A stretch of DNA of 21,189 nt from positions 1 through 21,189 of the forward strand of contig QJNS01000513.1 in NCBI GenBank assembly GCA_004154925.1, written 5' to 3'. Both the position numbers and the translations under genes were made by a program. Positions 1 to 10,555 of this stretch are shown one piece after another. The stretch's first letter is position 1, and each line of letters opens with the position of its first letter. The notes under the pieces were generated by a model. That model searched no databases. It had not been told where the DNA came from and worked only from the letters and a program-made list of their open reading frames with translations. This DNA is from Monosporascus cannonballus (lineage: Eukaryota > Ascomycota > Sordariomycetes > Xylariales).

Positions 1-192
1 GTAAAGTACGGAGTGAAAGGCAGAAGAAGCAGCCCAGCAGGTGGTTCATAGTATGGGTAGTAAATAGATGACCATTAATGCCTGCCATTTTCTAACTACT
101 CGGGGGCGAAGCCCCCCTATATATACACAAACTGGAGCCACACTGGTGGGTCGCTGGGCCCCGGAAAGGGGGCCGCACCTTGGCACCTGACA
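1..192 (+). mobile_element. LTR copy 1, 5' end cut off by window
   Basis: This stretch matches 20697-20888 with only about four substitutions and no gaps. By comparison with the complete copy it lacks its first 14 bases, which would lie left of the window. It ends in CCTGACA, the inverted match of the TGTCAGG start seen in the other copy, so it fits the TG...CA rule for LTRs. Inside it are a GC hairpin at 102-116 (6-bp stem GGGGGC/GCCCCC, GAA loop), a TATATATA box at 118-125 and a second GC stem at 157-174. No primer-binding site or gag/pol reading frame follows it, so it is either a solo LTR or the right-hand LTR of an element lying outside the window. The target duplication cannot be tested here. 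Confidence 0.72.
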
Positions 193-1663
193 GTAGCCCT
201 CCCCGGTTTCCTGTGAGACAACTGATAATAACCTGGTTCTGTGAAATAGCCTGTTCCAATCCTCTAGTTGAAAGTAAACTTAATGGACCCAGACACCCTG
301 CCACCGGGGCTGAACGATGATGCGAGTATAGTCAGAGACTTCGTTAATGGATGCGAAGTGTTAGAGCAAATCCCACCTGAACTGATATCTAAGAGTAGTC
401 CTATGTAAGACGATCTTCCGTCTTGTTTATTCATCTAGGCACTTCTTCCGTCATGACGTCTCAGGACGTCATTCCTTTACAGGAGAAGGCACCCCCTTCC
501 AAGATAGAAAGTGCCTGTCACGAAGGCTACCATGTCTGAGTTTGGTATATCCATAGAAACCCGTGCACACTCTTAAAAGAGCTAATAACATGCATCTTAG
601 TGGAACAACAGGCCATAATAGCATCGACTACGGTTGCATCGGCATAATAGACTTCCCTGTTACACTTATTCGTTGACATCACAAGACCCCGGTGGAAAGA
701 TAAGTTTTTGAAAGCGTGGTCTATCTATCCAGTAGTATAATTCGGCGCCCTAACTAACCCAAAACGAATTGTGACTATATTATGCGCATACTACCGGATT
801 CATGGCGCAACCCGTTTTGAATAGGAGGCCATAATAAGGATGCAAGTTCGAGCGGGATGGCGTGGGAACCAGATCGCGCGTTAGGTTATAGTTAAGAGCG
901 ACATGACTAGAGGGAGACTAGCAAGGGTAGCCGAGAACTAAGGCAGATCACTAAACGTCAGCAGGGCCCTTGGCTTATAACCTAAGTTAGAGCCAAAGCC
1001 CTGGCATTCTCGAAGGTAGGGAGGATCGACGGGAACGCCAATCAGGTGATGCCAAAAATAGTTTGCACATTTCCTAGATCGCCCATACATAGTATCGTTA
1101 GTAACAACACTGATAATTCTCATGAAACCTCTAAAGAATAAGTATTGGACGGTATAAATCTTTTTTATTCAGAGTTTCCTTTACGCTTTGATCTTCAATT
1201 TTAAACTTGATAATACAAATTTGTGAAGCCCAACACGCAATTTATTTTTCGCACCGCCTGACCAATTTAATAACGGACAGTAACTGGAGTATTCGAGCTC
1301 ACTTATGATTTTGCTACCCAAGCTTTATTTTGGTTGGGTTAAGCCTGTCCCCGTCCTAGAGACATACACGCTTACTCCGGACCCACCGTCCCAATCGCCG
1401 GGCAAAATGTTCCGTGCAATCAGTATACTGCCGTTTTTGACGTCATTATGAGCGTGGACCAGGAACAACCGGCCAAGCCTGTATTTTCAAGGTTCGACGG
1501 CAGCGATTTATTAGCACGTGGTATATTAGAGGACAAAGTCACCGTTTGCAACATCCCACATCGTGCAACTGTTGGCTATTGGCTGCATTTTACATCGGAC
1601 TGAATAGTTTCTGTCGAAATCAGAATTTCTTGGTACAATACCTCGAAGAAAGAAGACGCAAGC
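193..1663. other. Gene-free stretch
   Basis: I find no recognisable gene here. All open frames are short and none resembles a known family. The part from about 1140 to 1265 is AT-rich. The last bases before 1664 should hold the promoter and leader of the glucokinase pseudogene, but I see no clear TATA box. Confidence 0.5.
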
Positions 1664-3204
1664 ATGGATGGTCCGGACCTTCCAGGAAACTTCCGGGACG
1701 CGCTGAAGTCTATCGAGGGGCAGTTCACCGTCGACACGGCGAAGCTCAAGCAGATCAGCCAGCGATTTGAGGAAGAGCTCCGCGAAGGTTTAGAGAAGGA
1801 TGGCCAGAACATCGTGAGTCCAGGTCCGGCCGCCGTTACGGAATAGACGTTCACAGTGCAAAGGCGATGAATATCACATGGGTTATTGGCTTCCCGAGTG
1901 GTCACGAGGAGGGGCATTATCTTACGGTGGACCTTGGAGGTACGAATCTGCGGACATGCATGGTCACGCTGCGCGGCCGCGACCGGGAGATGGAGGTCAA
2001 CCAAGAGTTTACTCAGTTGCCGGACGATATTAAAACCGGAACTGCCGAAGAACCCTGGCGCCTGGTCGCGGACGCCACCGGAGACTTCATAACGAAACGA
2101 AACATACGAGCCAGCCCCGACAAATCGTACGATGACGATCTCGGTTCCGTATTCTGAGGCAACCGCTTACGCACCTTTGTGCAGGATACCTCTCGGCTTC
2201 ACATTTTCGTACCCGGCGATGCAGGAACGCATCGACCATGGCGTGTTGACGACCTGGACAAAAGGCTTCGAGATCAAAGGCGTGGAGGGTTAAGACGTGG
2301 TAGCGCAACTAGAAGATGAGATAGCGAAGGGGGTGAGTAGCAGGCTCCGAGCGTGTGGGAATCCTTACTAAACGTAAAAGAACCTGCCTGTGAAGATCGT
2401 CGCGCTTATTAACGATACGACTGGAGCCACGATCGCGTCGGCCTACAAGGACCCCAAGACGATAATCGGCGCAATATTCGGAACGGGGTGTAATGCAGCA
2501 TATATGAAGAACTTAGAATCCATACCAAAACTGAAGACAGACCTGCCCCCCCACACCCCTATCGCCATCAACTGCGAATATGGTGCATTTGACAATGATC
2601 ATCGTATCTTGCCACGAACCAAATACGACAAGGCAATAGACGAGGAATCCCCCAAGCCTGGCGAACAAGCCTTCGAGAAAATGAGCGCGGGGTTGTACCT
2701 GGGTGAGATATACCGGCAGATCATGTGCGACTTCTACGACAGGGGCCTTGTATTCGTGGGGAAGGATGTTTCTGGATTAAAGAAGCCATATAGCCTGGAC
2801 ACGGCCTTCCTTTCATGCCTCGAGAACGACTCGTTTGAGGAAAGAAGTGCGCGTTTCCAAAGCGTCTTGGGCTTCGACCCGACTGCGGAGGAAATGACAT
2901 TATCACAACGGCTAGCTGAGCTAATCGCTGTACGCGGCGCCAGGCTCTGCACATGCGGCATAGCGGCGATCTGCAGGATGAAGGGGATCAAGTCCGGCCA
3001 CGTGGCGGCGGATGGTTCAGTGGCGAACAAGCACCCAACGTTCAAGGCACGCTGGGCGAAGTCCTCGACTGGCCGAAGGACAGGGAGAGCGACCCTATCG
3101 TGCTCACGAGCGCGGAATATGGCAGTGGCGTTGGTGCGGCGGTCATAGCGGCCATGACCATGAAGAAAAGAAACGATAACGAAGTCGTGGGTCAGAGGAA
3201 GTGA
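1664..3204 (+). pseudogene. Glucokinase/hexokinase pseudogene, four exons, stop and frameshift
   Basis: An intact relative would phosphorylate glucose with ATP in the cytosol at the start of glycolysis. Exons read 1664-1813, 1864-2126, 2185-2332 and 2381-3204; the introns (50, 58 and 48 nt) start GTGAGT, GTACGA and GTGAGT, and the third has a TTACTAAAC branch site. Family motifs are all readable: VDLGGTNLR (phosphate binding), LGFTFSYPAMQERID..LTTWTKGF (the hexokinase signature), INDTTG with the catalytic Asp, IFGTGCNAAYM, INCEYGAFDN and GSGVGAA near the C terminus. Two lesions break it. An in-frame TAA at 2291-2293 interrupts the segment GVEG-DVVAQLE. At 3050-3051, after FKA, the frame shifts, and LGEVLDWP continues in frame +1, which fits a deletion of about 13 nt. 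About 460 codons remain, slightly short for the family. The motifs are well kept, so inactivation looks recent. Sequencing error is the alternative explanation. Confidence 0.86.
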
Positions 3205-4249
3205 CACGGTGAGCATGTGCTCGAGGTAGATTTGGAATCGGCAAAGTGAAGCTCCGCGGATAGATGTCCAAAGTAATGCGTTATTGTGCTCACTCTGTCG
3301 CACGTTGTTGTGGTTGCATTGAATAGCTCCCGAGTAAACCTTGGTTTCTCAGAAACATTCGATGGTGGCGCCCAACAATGCCTCTTGAACATAATTATCT
3401 AGAATCCAAGAGGTGGGGTGGTAGCGGGACAAGTTATAGCTTCGTGTATCGGAGGACCATAATTATAAGTACTTGAGAAGGACAACTCACTAAAGCTGTT
3501 AGGTACCCTCGAAGTCACTGTCAGGGACAACAAGAGGCATGGGAGGAGCCGGCGGTATTACTTTCCTCGTCCTCCGGAACACAGGTAAATGCCCAACTTG
3601 GCAATTGCAGATGACGGAGCGGACACACTCAACGTCGCACCGGCTCGCACCAGACCTTCGCCATGTGGTAAACCCACATAACCTGAACTAGTAATAAAAG
3701 GGGGCGTGAGTGTAGTGCCACAATAGGCTTATGTAGGTGGTGACCCATCGGGCGTTTGCCTCGTGGAAATATTCAGTGTGACGCCCAACAACATTACTTA
3801 TATTCTAGGACTAAACAAAAAGTAATGGCTCTGTGGAACGACTGGAACGGGACGAGTATTGCGCAACGAGGCCTGCTTTGCAATGTGGTTAGAGGACGAA
3901 GTTACTGTTGTCGTCATTCCAACACGGAAGATCGAGGCTAATGCGCACGTGACCACTGGAATAATATGCACATTGACGGACTGCAGCCTCAGATATTGTA
4001 TTCACACTGTAAGAAATACTGTGTACTTAGGTACCTATTCCTTGGCAAATCAGCTGGCCGCGGCTGCCTTGGATTTGGCTTGCAAAGGCCTCGATACCCC
4101 GGCTACCGTGCACCCGCTGCTGGGCTCGATAGGCCTTTCTTCGCTTAATCATCCCGCCTCCAGAGTTATCTGCAAATGCCCGGATACTGGATTGAGGTTA
4201 CCTAAAGTTGGAGATTGATTCCCCGGCTGTTGAAACAGCAAAAAGGAAA
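3205..4249. other. Intergenic stretch before the XLF-like gene
   Basis: No supported gene. One frame stays open at 3859-4218 but has no ATG at its start and no recognisable motif. The region should contain the promoter of the downstream XLF-like gene; I cannot point to a specific element. Confidence 0.45.
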
Positions 4250-5887
4250 ATGACATCACACTCTAAATGGCGCCCGTTACCCACATTTCCGGATCTGCCT
4301 GCACTACTAGTCTCTCCGGGCTTCGACGTCGAATCATCGTCGTATAGCCTTCAAGTCACAGATCTCGCCAATGTCTGGGCCGAGACTCTCGATAGAAAAG
4401 GCATCCTCAGGCGAAGCCTCAACGAGGACACTAGCATCGACCTGAGTGACGGAGACAGGGAGCAGTGGCGGGTGTTCCTGACCAAGCTCGAGGCCGCTTT
4501 TGATCCCGCGTCGCCCGACCACAAGCATACCAGCCTCACTCTATCGCCGCACAATGACAGTGGCCTGACACTAAATATCGCCTGCATCTTGCCAAAACCC
4601 CTGGAGCCCTTGAAATGGCCGGTTTTCTTGACTAAGCGCCAGCCTGATGTCCTAGCATCGGAGCTAGTCGTCCCCCTCATCCAAGCTAAGCAGGTGCTGT
4701 CGCAAGAGGCTGATTACCTCGTCGCGAAACTCAAAGAGAAAGATGCAGTCATTACTAGATTGGTTGACAAGCTACAAGCAGTCGGCACGGGACTGGAAAA
4801 TGCGTTCCACGGGCTTCCAATCAAGCGTAAAGTGACCAGGGCAATGGCCGAGGAGAAGGTCCAAGGACTTGCACCGTTTAACGAGCATGGATGGCGGTCA
4901 CAGTGCGCACCTACGCTTAAAGCTCACCAAGACGTGCCATCCCTGGTCTCAGATGCCTTCAGTAATGGTGAAATACCTCGTGGCAGAGACGTCAAGGTGC
5001 CGAAACAAATCAATGATTGGTGGATGAAATTTGGCCCAACCTCAGCTATGGTTAGCCTCAAGGAACGGACTACCCCCACGGTATCACGGGCATCTACCCC
5101 ACAGAAGGACAAGCCACCGGCAGATGGTGACGATGATTTTCAGGTGCAGGCTACGCCGCCATCCGCGAGGAAAAATCGCGAACGCCGGCAGGCTGCCACA
5201 CGGAGTGGAGAAACGACAGATGATGACAACAGCCCCATAGAAATCCCGGACAGCCACCCTAAGGCTGAGCCGATGTCTCGACCGCGCATAGGGACTCTTG
5301 GGGGTAGGAAGGCATCAAGCCGGGCGCAGCCCCAGAGCCAGTCATCTCGCACCGTTCCCGATAATGACGAGACCGCCTCTGAGTCAGAAGAAGAGCCAGT
5401 GAAGCGAAATCCTGTCGCAACGGCGCGTTCTAAGATGGTGGGCTCCATTGGAAGAAACAAGCAACCGACGCCGTCGCCTATGAAATCGTCCTCACCGGCT
5501 CCGGCCCCACCCAATCACGGCGACGATGATGAGACGGAATCCGATTCAAACACCGGCTCTGAGTGTCGACCTTCACAGAAACCTGCCCCGGTACACAGGA
5601 AGAAGGGCGGCATCGGACAGATAGGGGGTAGGTCCCGGGCGACGCCCCCTCCCGCAGATGAACCAGGAGTGGTGTCCCCGACCTCCAGCGCAGAAAAGCA
5701 CCCAAGACAGAGGCTCGGGACAATCGGGAAGAAAGCCGGAAGTGAAGCGAAGTATCGAGATGAAACGCCCATAGAACCGACTGAGGAAGAAGATATGGAA
5801 CTCAAGGCGGAGCGGAATCGTGCCGAGCTGGCGAAGGAACTAGGGCGTAAGGCTGCTGCCCCGGCTAAGAAGAAGAGGAGATTCTAG
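4250..5887 (+). CDS. XLF/Cernunnos (Nej1-type) non-homologous end-joining factor
   Basis: XLF proteins act in the nucleus. They form filaments with XRCC4/Lif1 and promote ligation of broken DNA ends by ligase IV. The 545-residue product is a single exon. The start is the ATG at 4250; the frame is open further upstream but offers only a TTG. Residues about 5-140 match the XLF head domain: a WRPLP start, LLVSPGF, a YSLQVTDLANVW segment (compare the human YALLVSDLQQVW segment) and a W-P-V-F stretch near residue 125. Residues about 146-180 form the expected stalk coiled coil (LSQEADYLVAKLKEKDAVIT). The rest is a long Ser/Pro/Glu/Lys-rich, probably disordered tail, with four copies of a short IG-x-IG-type motif. 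It ends in KKKRRF, a basic run plus terminal Phe like the Ku-binding motif at the end of XLF. No lesion is visible. Confidence 0.85.
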   Translation: MTSHSKWRPLPTFPDLPALLVSPGFDVESSSYSLQVTDLANVWAETLDRKGILRRSLNEDTSIDLSDGDREQWRVFLTKLEAAFDPASPDHKHTSLTLSPHNDSGLTLNIACILPKPLEPLKWPVFLTKRQPDVLASELVVPLIQAKQVLSQEADYLVAKLKEKDAVITRLVDKLQAVGTGLENAFHGLPIKRKVTRAMAEEKVQGLAPFNEHGWRSQCAPTLKAHQDVPSLVSDAFSNGEIPRGRDVKVPKQINDWWMKFGPTSAMVSLKERTTPTVSRASTPQKDKPPADGDDDFQVQATPPSARKNRERRQAATRSGETTDDDNSPIEIPDSHPKAEPMSRPRIGTLGGRKASSRAQPQSQSSRTVPDNDETASESEEEPVKRNPVATARSKMVGSIGRNKQPTPSPMKSSSPAPAPPNHGDDDETESDSNTGSECRPSQKPAPVHRKKGGIGQIGGRSRATPPPADEPGVVSPTSSAEKHPRQRLGTIGKKAGSEAKYRDETPIEPTEEEDMELKAERNRAELAKELGRKAAAPAKKKRRF

Positions 5888-8800
5888 AACGCTGAGATTA
5901 CTCTGTTGCCAACCCTGAAACGAACAGCTCTTTCACAGGAATTTTGTGATGATTACTTCTAAATATTCCAGTCGCATATTCTAGTTACGAGGCCAGGTAG
6001 ATTTTTTGCTCTTGCTAGTTAACCCTATATCATATACTCCCTATAAATTGTCATATATAGGAAGATTCAGACGACGTCTAGACGCTATCATCTGCAACGA
6101 GGACCTCGCTTTTGAAGGTAGTTACTAATCGATCCTTAGTATCAAACTATACAGTCTCACATGTACAGCGAATCTCACCAAGAAGCACTCTATAACTGAG
6201 TTACCGTACGCGTAAAACATGCAGAATTTATAGTTGTCATTATTCTTCTGCTTGAAACTGTTCGATCTTCTAGGGTAAGCAGAGACACGCTCAATTCTTC
6301 TCACTCTCATGGCGTCTCAACGGCACCAACCACCATCGGCATTGCCACTACGAGACTCGAGCTAGCCCCTGAATCAAGCCGCGTAGGCGGCACAAAGTCC
6401 TCGAAGCCCTGACTTCGGGACGCAGAGGGCGCCGAACTCTCTTATCACTAGCAACACAACCGGTGCCGTAAAGGTAAAATGTCCCTATATAATTGCACAC
6501 GGGGTCACAAAACCTGTCCCTTCCCGCCCTTCTGTGCGCAGCCAACCCAGAACCTGGTCCGTGGTGCCTCTTTTACCCATCCTACACCCGTTATACAGCC
6601 TTCTGATTTCAAGGGTAGCGGTACATGTAAATCACACAAAGGTTAAAAGACAAGGGCACGGGGAGACATTCCTGTAACGGCGTGGGGGTTTTTGTTTTCT
6701 GTCAAATACTTACCTTGGTATCGTGGCACGACGCCCCCCTACACCACGCGGCGCATTTCGCTCATGCATATTCCCGGCGCGTCTTTCCGCTGCCTTCTAT
6801 TCTTTCCATATCTTCTCTTCCCGGTCGTCTGCGCCTCGCCCGGGACCATCCGACCTCCGCTTGTTGCATATGGAGGAGCGATGCTGCGAGCTCCTGCAAG
6901 TACGAGCAGGAAGAAACGCGAACGGTGCGGGCGGGCTGCCGAAGCTGCGAAATGAAGCCAAATCGTGCAGGGGGCTCCGGGTCGGCGGGATTTTTCTTGT
7001 GTCCAACTGGCCGTTTGCGCGCGCCCATCTCATACGCAGTGGACATACCTACATAGGTACCTACGCAGATACGTCGACTTGGCAGGTTTTGTTATACCCC
7101 CACCGCCGCCCTTGTCCCATTTCCCCTTTCGGCGAACCAGCCCGCTTGTTTGAGGAGCCGAGACTAGGCTTCTCGCTGCCTGGGGTTCGATGTCAGCTGG
7201 GCGGTTGGTTGCCACGGCCACAGTAGGGTATCTGCATTCTGCATCTCCCTAGATCTAGGATCTAGGTAGTTCTGTACATACTTGGTTGGGGCGACGTAGC
7301 CATGGGGTAACGTACCAACCGTGCCCGAACAAGATGCTGACGGCAGAAATTACGCTGCCATCCATCTCCGCATTCCTGGCAGCTTGGTTGTCTGCTGGTG
7401 AAGTGCTTACTGAGATATTCACAAACCTGTAATTAAAGTGCCCAGCCTGGACAGTGTAGGATGTGGGACCCTGGAGACCTTTGTCGCATCTCGTCAAATA
7501 GCGCACTATAATTAGTCGACGCCAGGTTTGTAGTTGTATCATCAGACGAGGCTGCTAATGGAGGCACACTGACTCCCATTGACACAGCATTCAAAAATGA
7601 GGGGGCGCGGCACTCCTCACCATGGCAAGCATATAGCTCGATACCAGACATACTCGTTGCCTGGTCCCTAAGTAACATAGACCTATGTCATACCCAGAAA
7701 ATAGGAGGCTGTACGCCCACTGCGGTCCCGTTAACCACCTACCTATAAGGGAACAAGCTGGCCACCATCGTCTCGCACGGTGTAGCGTCGTGCCATTGTC
7801 GGAAGTTTCGCCACGTGGGACGAGCGACCGTTACTGTCACCGTTACCACGGCGGAGCAGGAAGGCTTCTGTTGGCTGGAGCCGGGTGCTGTGGGAGATGA
7901 TCTGTGCTACAGCCTTGTAACAAAAGGCTGCTGCCTGGGTAGCCTCGTCGGCAGAGATGCCGCTGACCATAGACGAGGTGTCTCTCGTGTCGCCGGCTGG
8001 TGGTGGTGATGGCCACACGTGGCCCTAATTCACCGGAGGCCCAGTCCCTGGAGCTCGGTGTCGGCTTAAGGAAACGTTGCCCTGTCCATTCTGAAGATAA
8101 GCAGGGGATGGGCCTGTGGCGGATCGGTGATGAGGAGGACGTGATGTGGGACTTTGTGCGGTTGTTGCCTTGCGAGTCTGGTGAGGATCAAAGTTACGCC
8201 CGTAGAGGTCGTTTCGCAATTGTGCATTGTAGCAGCGAAGTTGCATGGGCAATATGAAATAGAAAGGCGAGTTTGAGCTTTGCATAACTTCAATGGTTAA
8301 CCAATTGGAATACCTCATGACGAAGCTCTCGGCACAACCAAAGACGAGGCAGTCCCCCTGATACTCAAACACCAAGCAACCAAGTAGTGTCGATTGATGA
8401 GACCCCGAGTTATCAGTAACCCAGAACGTTGGTGCCACCACAATACTGTAACTCTACAGATGCCACGGCCTCCAGAATTCCTGTAAGATTTTCCGCTCAG
8501 GGGTTCAGGCTTAGGGAACCTCACGGCCAATGGCCTTGAATGAATCCGTCGAGTGCCATGAGAACTCTGTGTCTGTCCAAACCCAATATGACACTAACCC
8601 GTAATTCCGTCTAAGTTCATTCTAACGCATGAAAGAAGCTAACCACCTCGTTGATTCATGCAACCAGCGGGGATTACAAACATTACCTCGCGGTAATCCA
8701 ACTCGTACAATGAATTGAGCATGAAGTCAACAGCAGCTCCATTACTCCCTCTAGGCCGCCATTAATTGTCTAAGCTCGGCTTATTTGACGAAAACCGAGT

Positions 8801-9559
8801 GACAGCAGTGTAGATGACATAGACAGAATGGAGTCCATAGTGCCGTTTCCGTAAAAGCCCATTAAAAGGGGCCCGGGCCATCGGGCTTTGTTAACCAGTC
8901 TGTAATTTTCTAGGAATAGGGGGTGGTGTCTTTCTACAGGCTGGTTTACTAGCGATCTCTCTAAGAATCGCCCAGTAATACAGCAATTGCAAGTATATAC
9001 CCGATGGCGCCCATTCCACCCGAACTTCTATTATCAATTTTTATATATACCTCCTGGTGCATCTGGTCTTCATGGATTCGACCCCGCCTTCCGGGCCGAG
9101 TTCCTCGACAGTTCGCGAATGCTGCAACCCAGACTATGGGATATAGTCCTAATGGTTCTGGGGTCTTGGACAGGCTCTTCCGGATAGACAGAGGCATGCA
9201 GACAGAATGCCGCATTCAGGTCGCCAGCGGCACACAGATAGATAACCCCGTCCGCGTCGACAGAGGCAGACAACCATATAGAGGCACATACGTGGACGGT
9301 GATACGCAGACAAACAACAGTTCGAAGGCAATTAGAACTCACCTGCCGCCTGCGCGTAATACAAGGGATCAGGGAGCAGAAACATCGGACGAACTTCTTC
9401 TTTTGCCCCTAAAACGCCCGACAGCGAGTACCCCCAGTGCAGACACGCTATGATGACCAGTCGACCCGTTCATGACACATCGAATCGTCGCTGAGGACAC
9501 CCTATAAACACCCATGTTGATGCGATAGGAGTATTTCGTCATATACTAATACGGTGTAG
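5888..9559. other. Long gene-poor stretch
   Basis: No gene could be supported over about 3.7 kb. The part from 5940 to 6300 is AT-rich. The part from 6680 to 7266 is GC- and pyrimidine-rich and looks like a promoter or leader; it contains alternating TACCT/AGGTA steps at 7046-7064 and the palindrome CCTAGATCTAGG at 7248-7259. From 7430 to 8440 several medium frames overlap on both strands (for example minus 7743-8018 and 8025-8441), but none shows a family motif, a convincing intron pattern or a signal peptide. The frame at 9004-9453 is also unsupported. Decayed genes could be hidden here. Confidence 0.45.
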
Positions 9560-9829
9560 CGCGACCAATCGGCTCCGGTAGAACCGGCGCCGGTAACAAC
9601 TACGTGGACGCGGACGCGCCCGTGGAATGGAGTAGACCAATCGACCCAGACGCCAGCGCAGCTCAACAGTGCCACGTCGGGGACCGTCGAGCCATTCGAC
9701 ACGAGGAAGCCTATTGCGTCGGAGAAGTACTGCCCGTTCTGCGAGATCGCGGCAAAGTACGCGCCGTTCCCGCCGGAGAAGCCGCCGGCCCCGGGTCCAA
9801 CTTCGGCCGCGGATACCGGCTGGGACTAG
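9560..9829 (+). pseudogene. Possible HIT-family N-terminal fragment
   Basis: This frame is open between stops at 9557 and 9827 but contains no ATG. Near its middle it reads SEKYCPFCEIAAKYAPFPP. The YCPFCEIA motif with a Pro-rich follow-up resembles the zinc-binding start of fungal HIT-like nucleotide hydrolases. The catalytic HxHxH core is absent, and I could not find it in any frame of the next few hundred bases. It is best read as a broken remnant or a chance match; another frame on the same strand (9604-9906) is also open. Confidence 0.25.
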
Positions 9830-10555
9830 ACCAGCTAAGGGCCCCCACGCTGGCCCAGAATTTAAGGTGGAATATCGCGAAGGTATTGGCAGAGATGGGT
9901 GTCTGAATGGGGAGCTTAGATTTAGCGCGCGTTATATAGCCTTCCAATCCCTTCGTCGTCCTCCTATCATGTGGCAGACGCTCACAACCCCTATCATTAG
10001 TTCTGGGCTATATTAATTATCCGCTCAGCGGGGAGATACCCTATGCTTCCCCGATTATATCGCGACTCTTTAGATATACGCTGGAAAGCGAAATCGAACT
10101 ACTGGAGATATAACCGAATATTTCGGTCGGACAAAGTGGGATGTGGATAGGGGCAGACCAGGACAGCCATTATAACAGCCCGATGCAAGAAATTAAGTAT
10201 ATGGCGGGGTGTTAACCAGTCAGCTTTCTGGTAATATTAAGTAAAGCAGCTGTAACCGTTGGGCATTAATTTTAAATTATCAAAACTTTATACGGCGCTG
10301 TGTCTTGTAAGTCATGTCTAAGCTGGCTATGTATTTACAGAATGACCTTCCTTTAAGAATTCGCCCATCATCGGACCATGTCGTCCGTACGATACCTCAG
10401 ATCTGAAACATGTCACCGGAGAAATAGAAGTTTGCTGTCATGTTGAGACAGCCGTGTTCTAAATTACTAGTATCCATCCTGACTAGTCGTCCTAGTCCCC
10501 ATGAAGAGTCCATGCTTAAGCTAAAGTACCCAGTTTACTTCTCAAGTTCCATTTT
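9830..10555. other. Gene-free stretch
   Basis: AT-rich from about 9990 to 10350, with no reading frame of note. It lies just past the 3' end of the sialidase gene and should contain its polyadenylation region; no specific signal stands out. Confidence 0.45.

Noticed and set aside
3859..4218. 119-codon open frame upstream of the XLF-like gene
   Set aside because: It starts at a TTG, has no motif, and lies where a promoter is expected.
6723..7226. 167-codon frame in the GC-rich block
   Set aside because: Three frames on the plus strand and two on the minus are open together, as expected from base composition alone.
7255..8441. Several overlapping minus-strand frames of 80-140 codons
   Set aside because: None shows a family motif, signal peptide or joinable exons, and the plus strand is equally open.
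9004..9453. 149-codon frame beginning MAPIPPELLLSIF
   Set aside because: The start loosely recalls an F-box-like opening, but the rest has no supporting residues and alternative frames are open.
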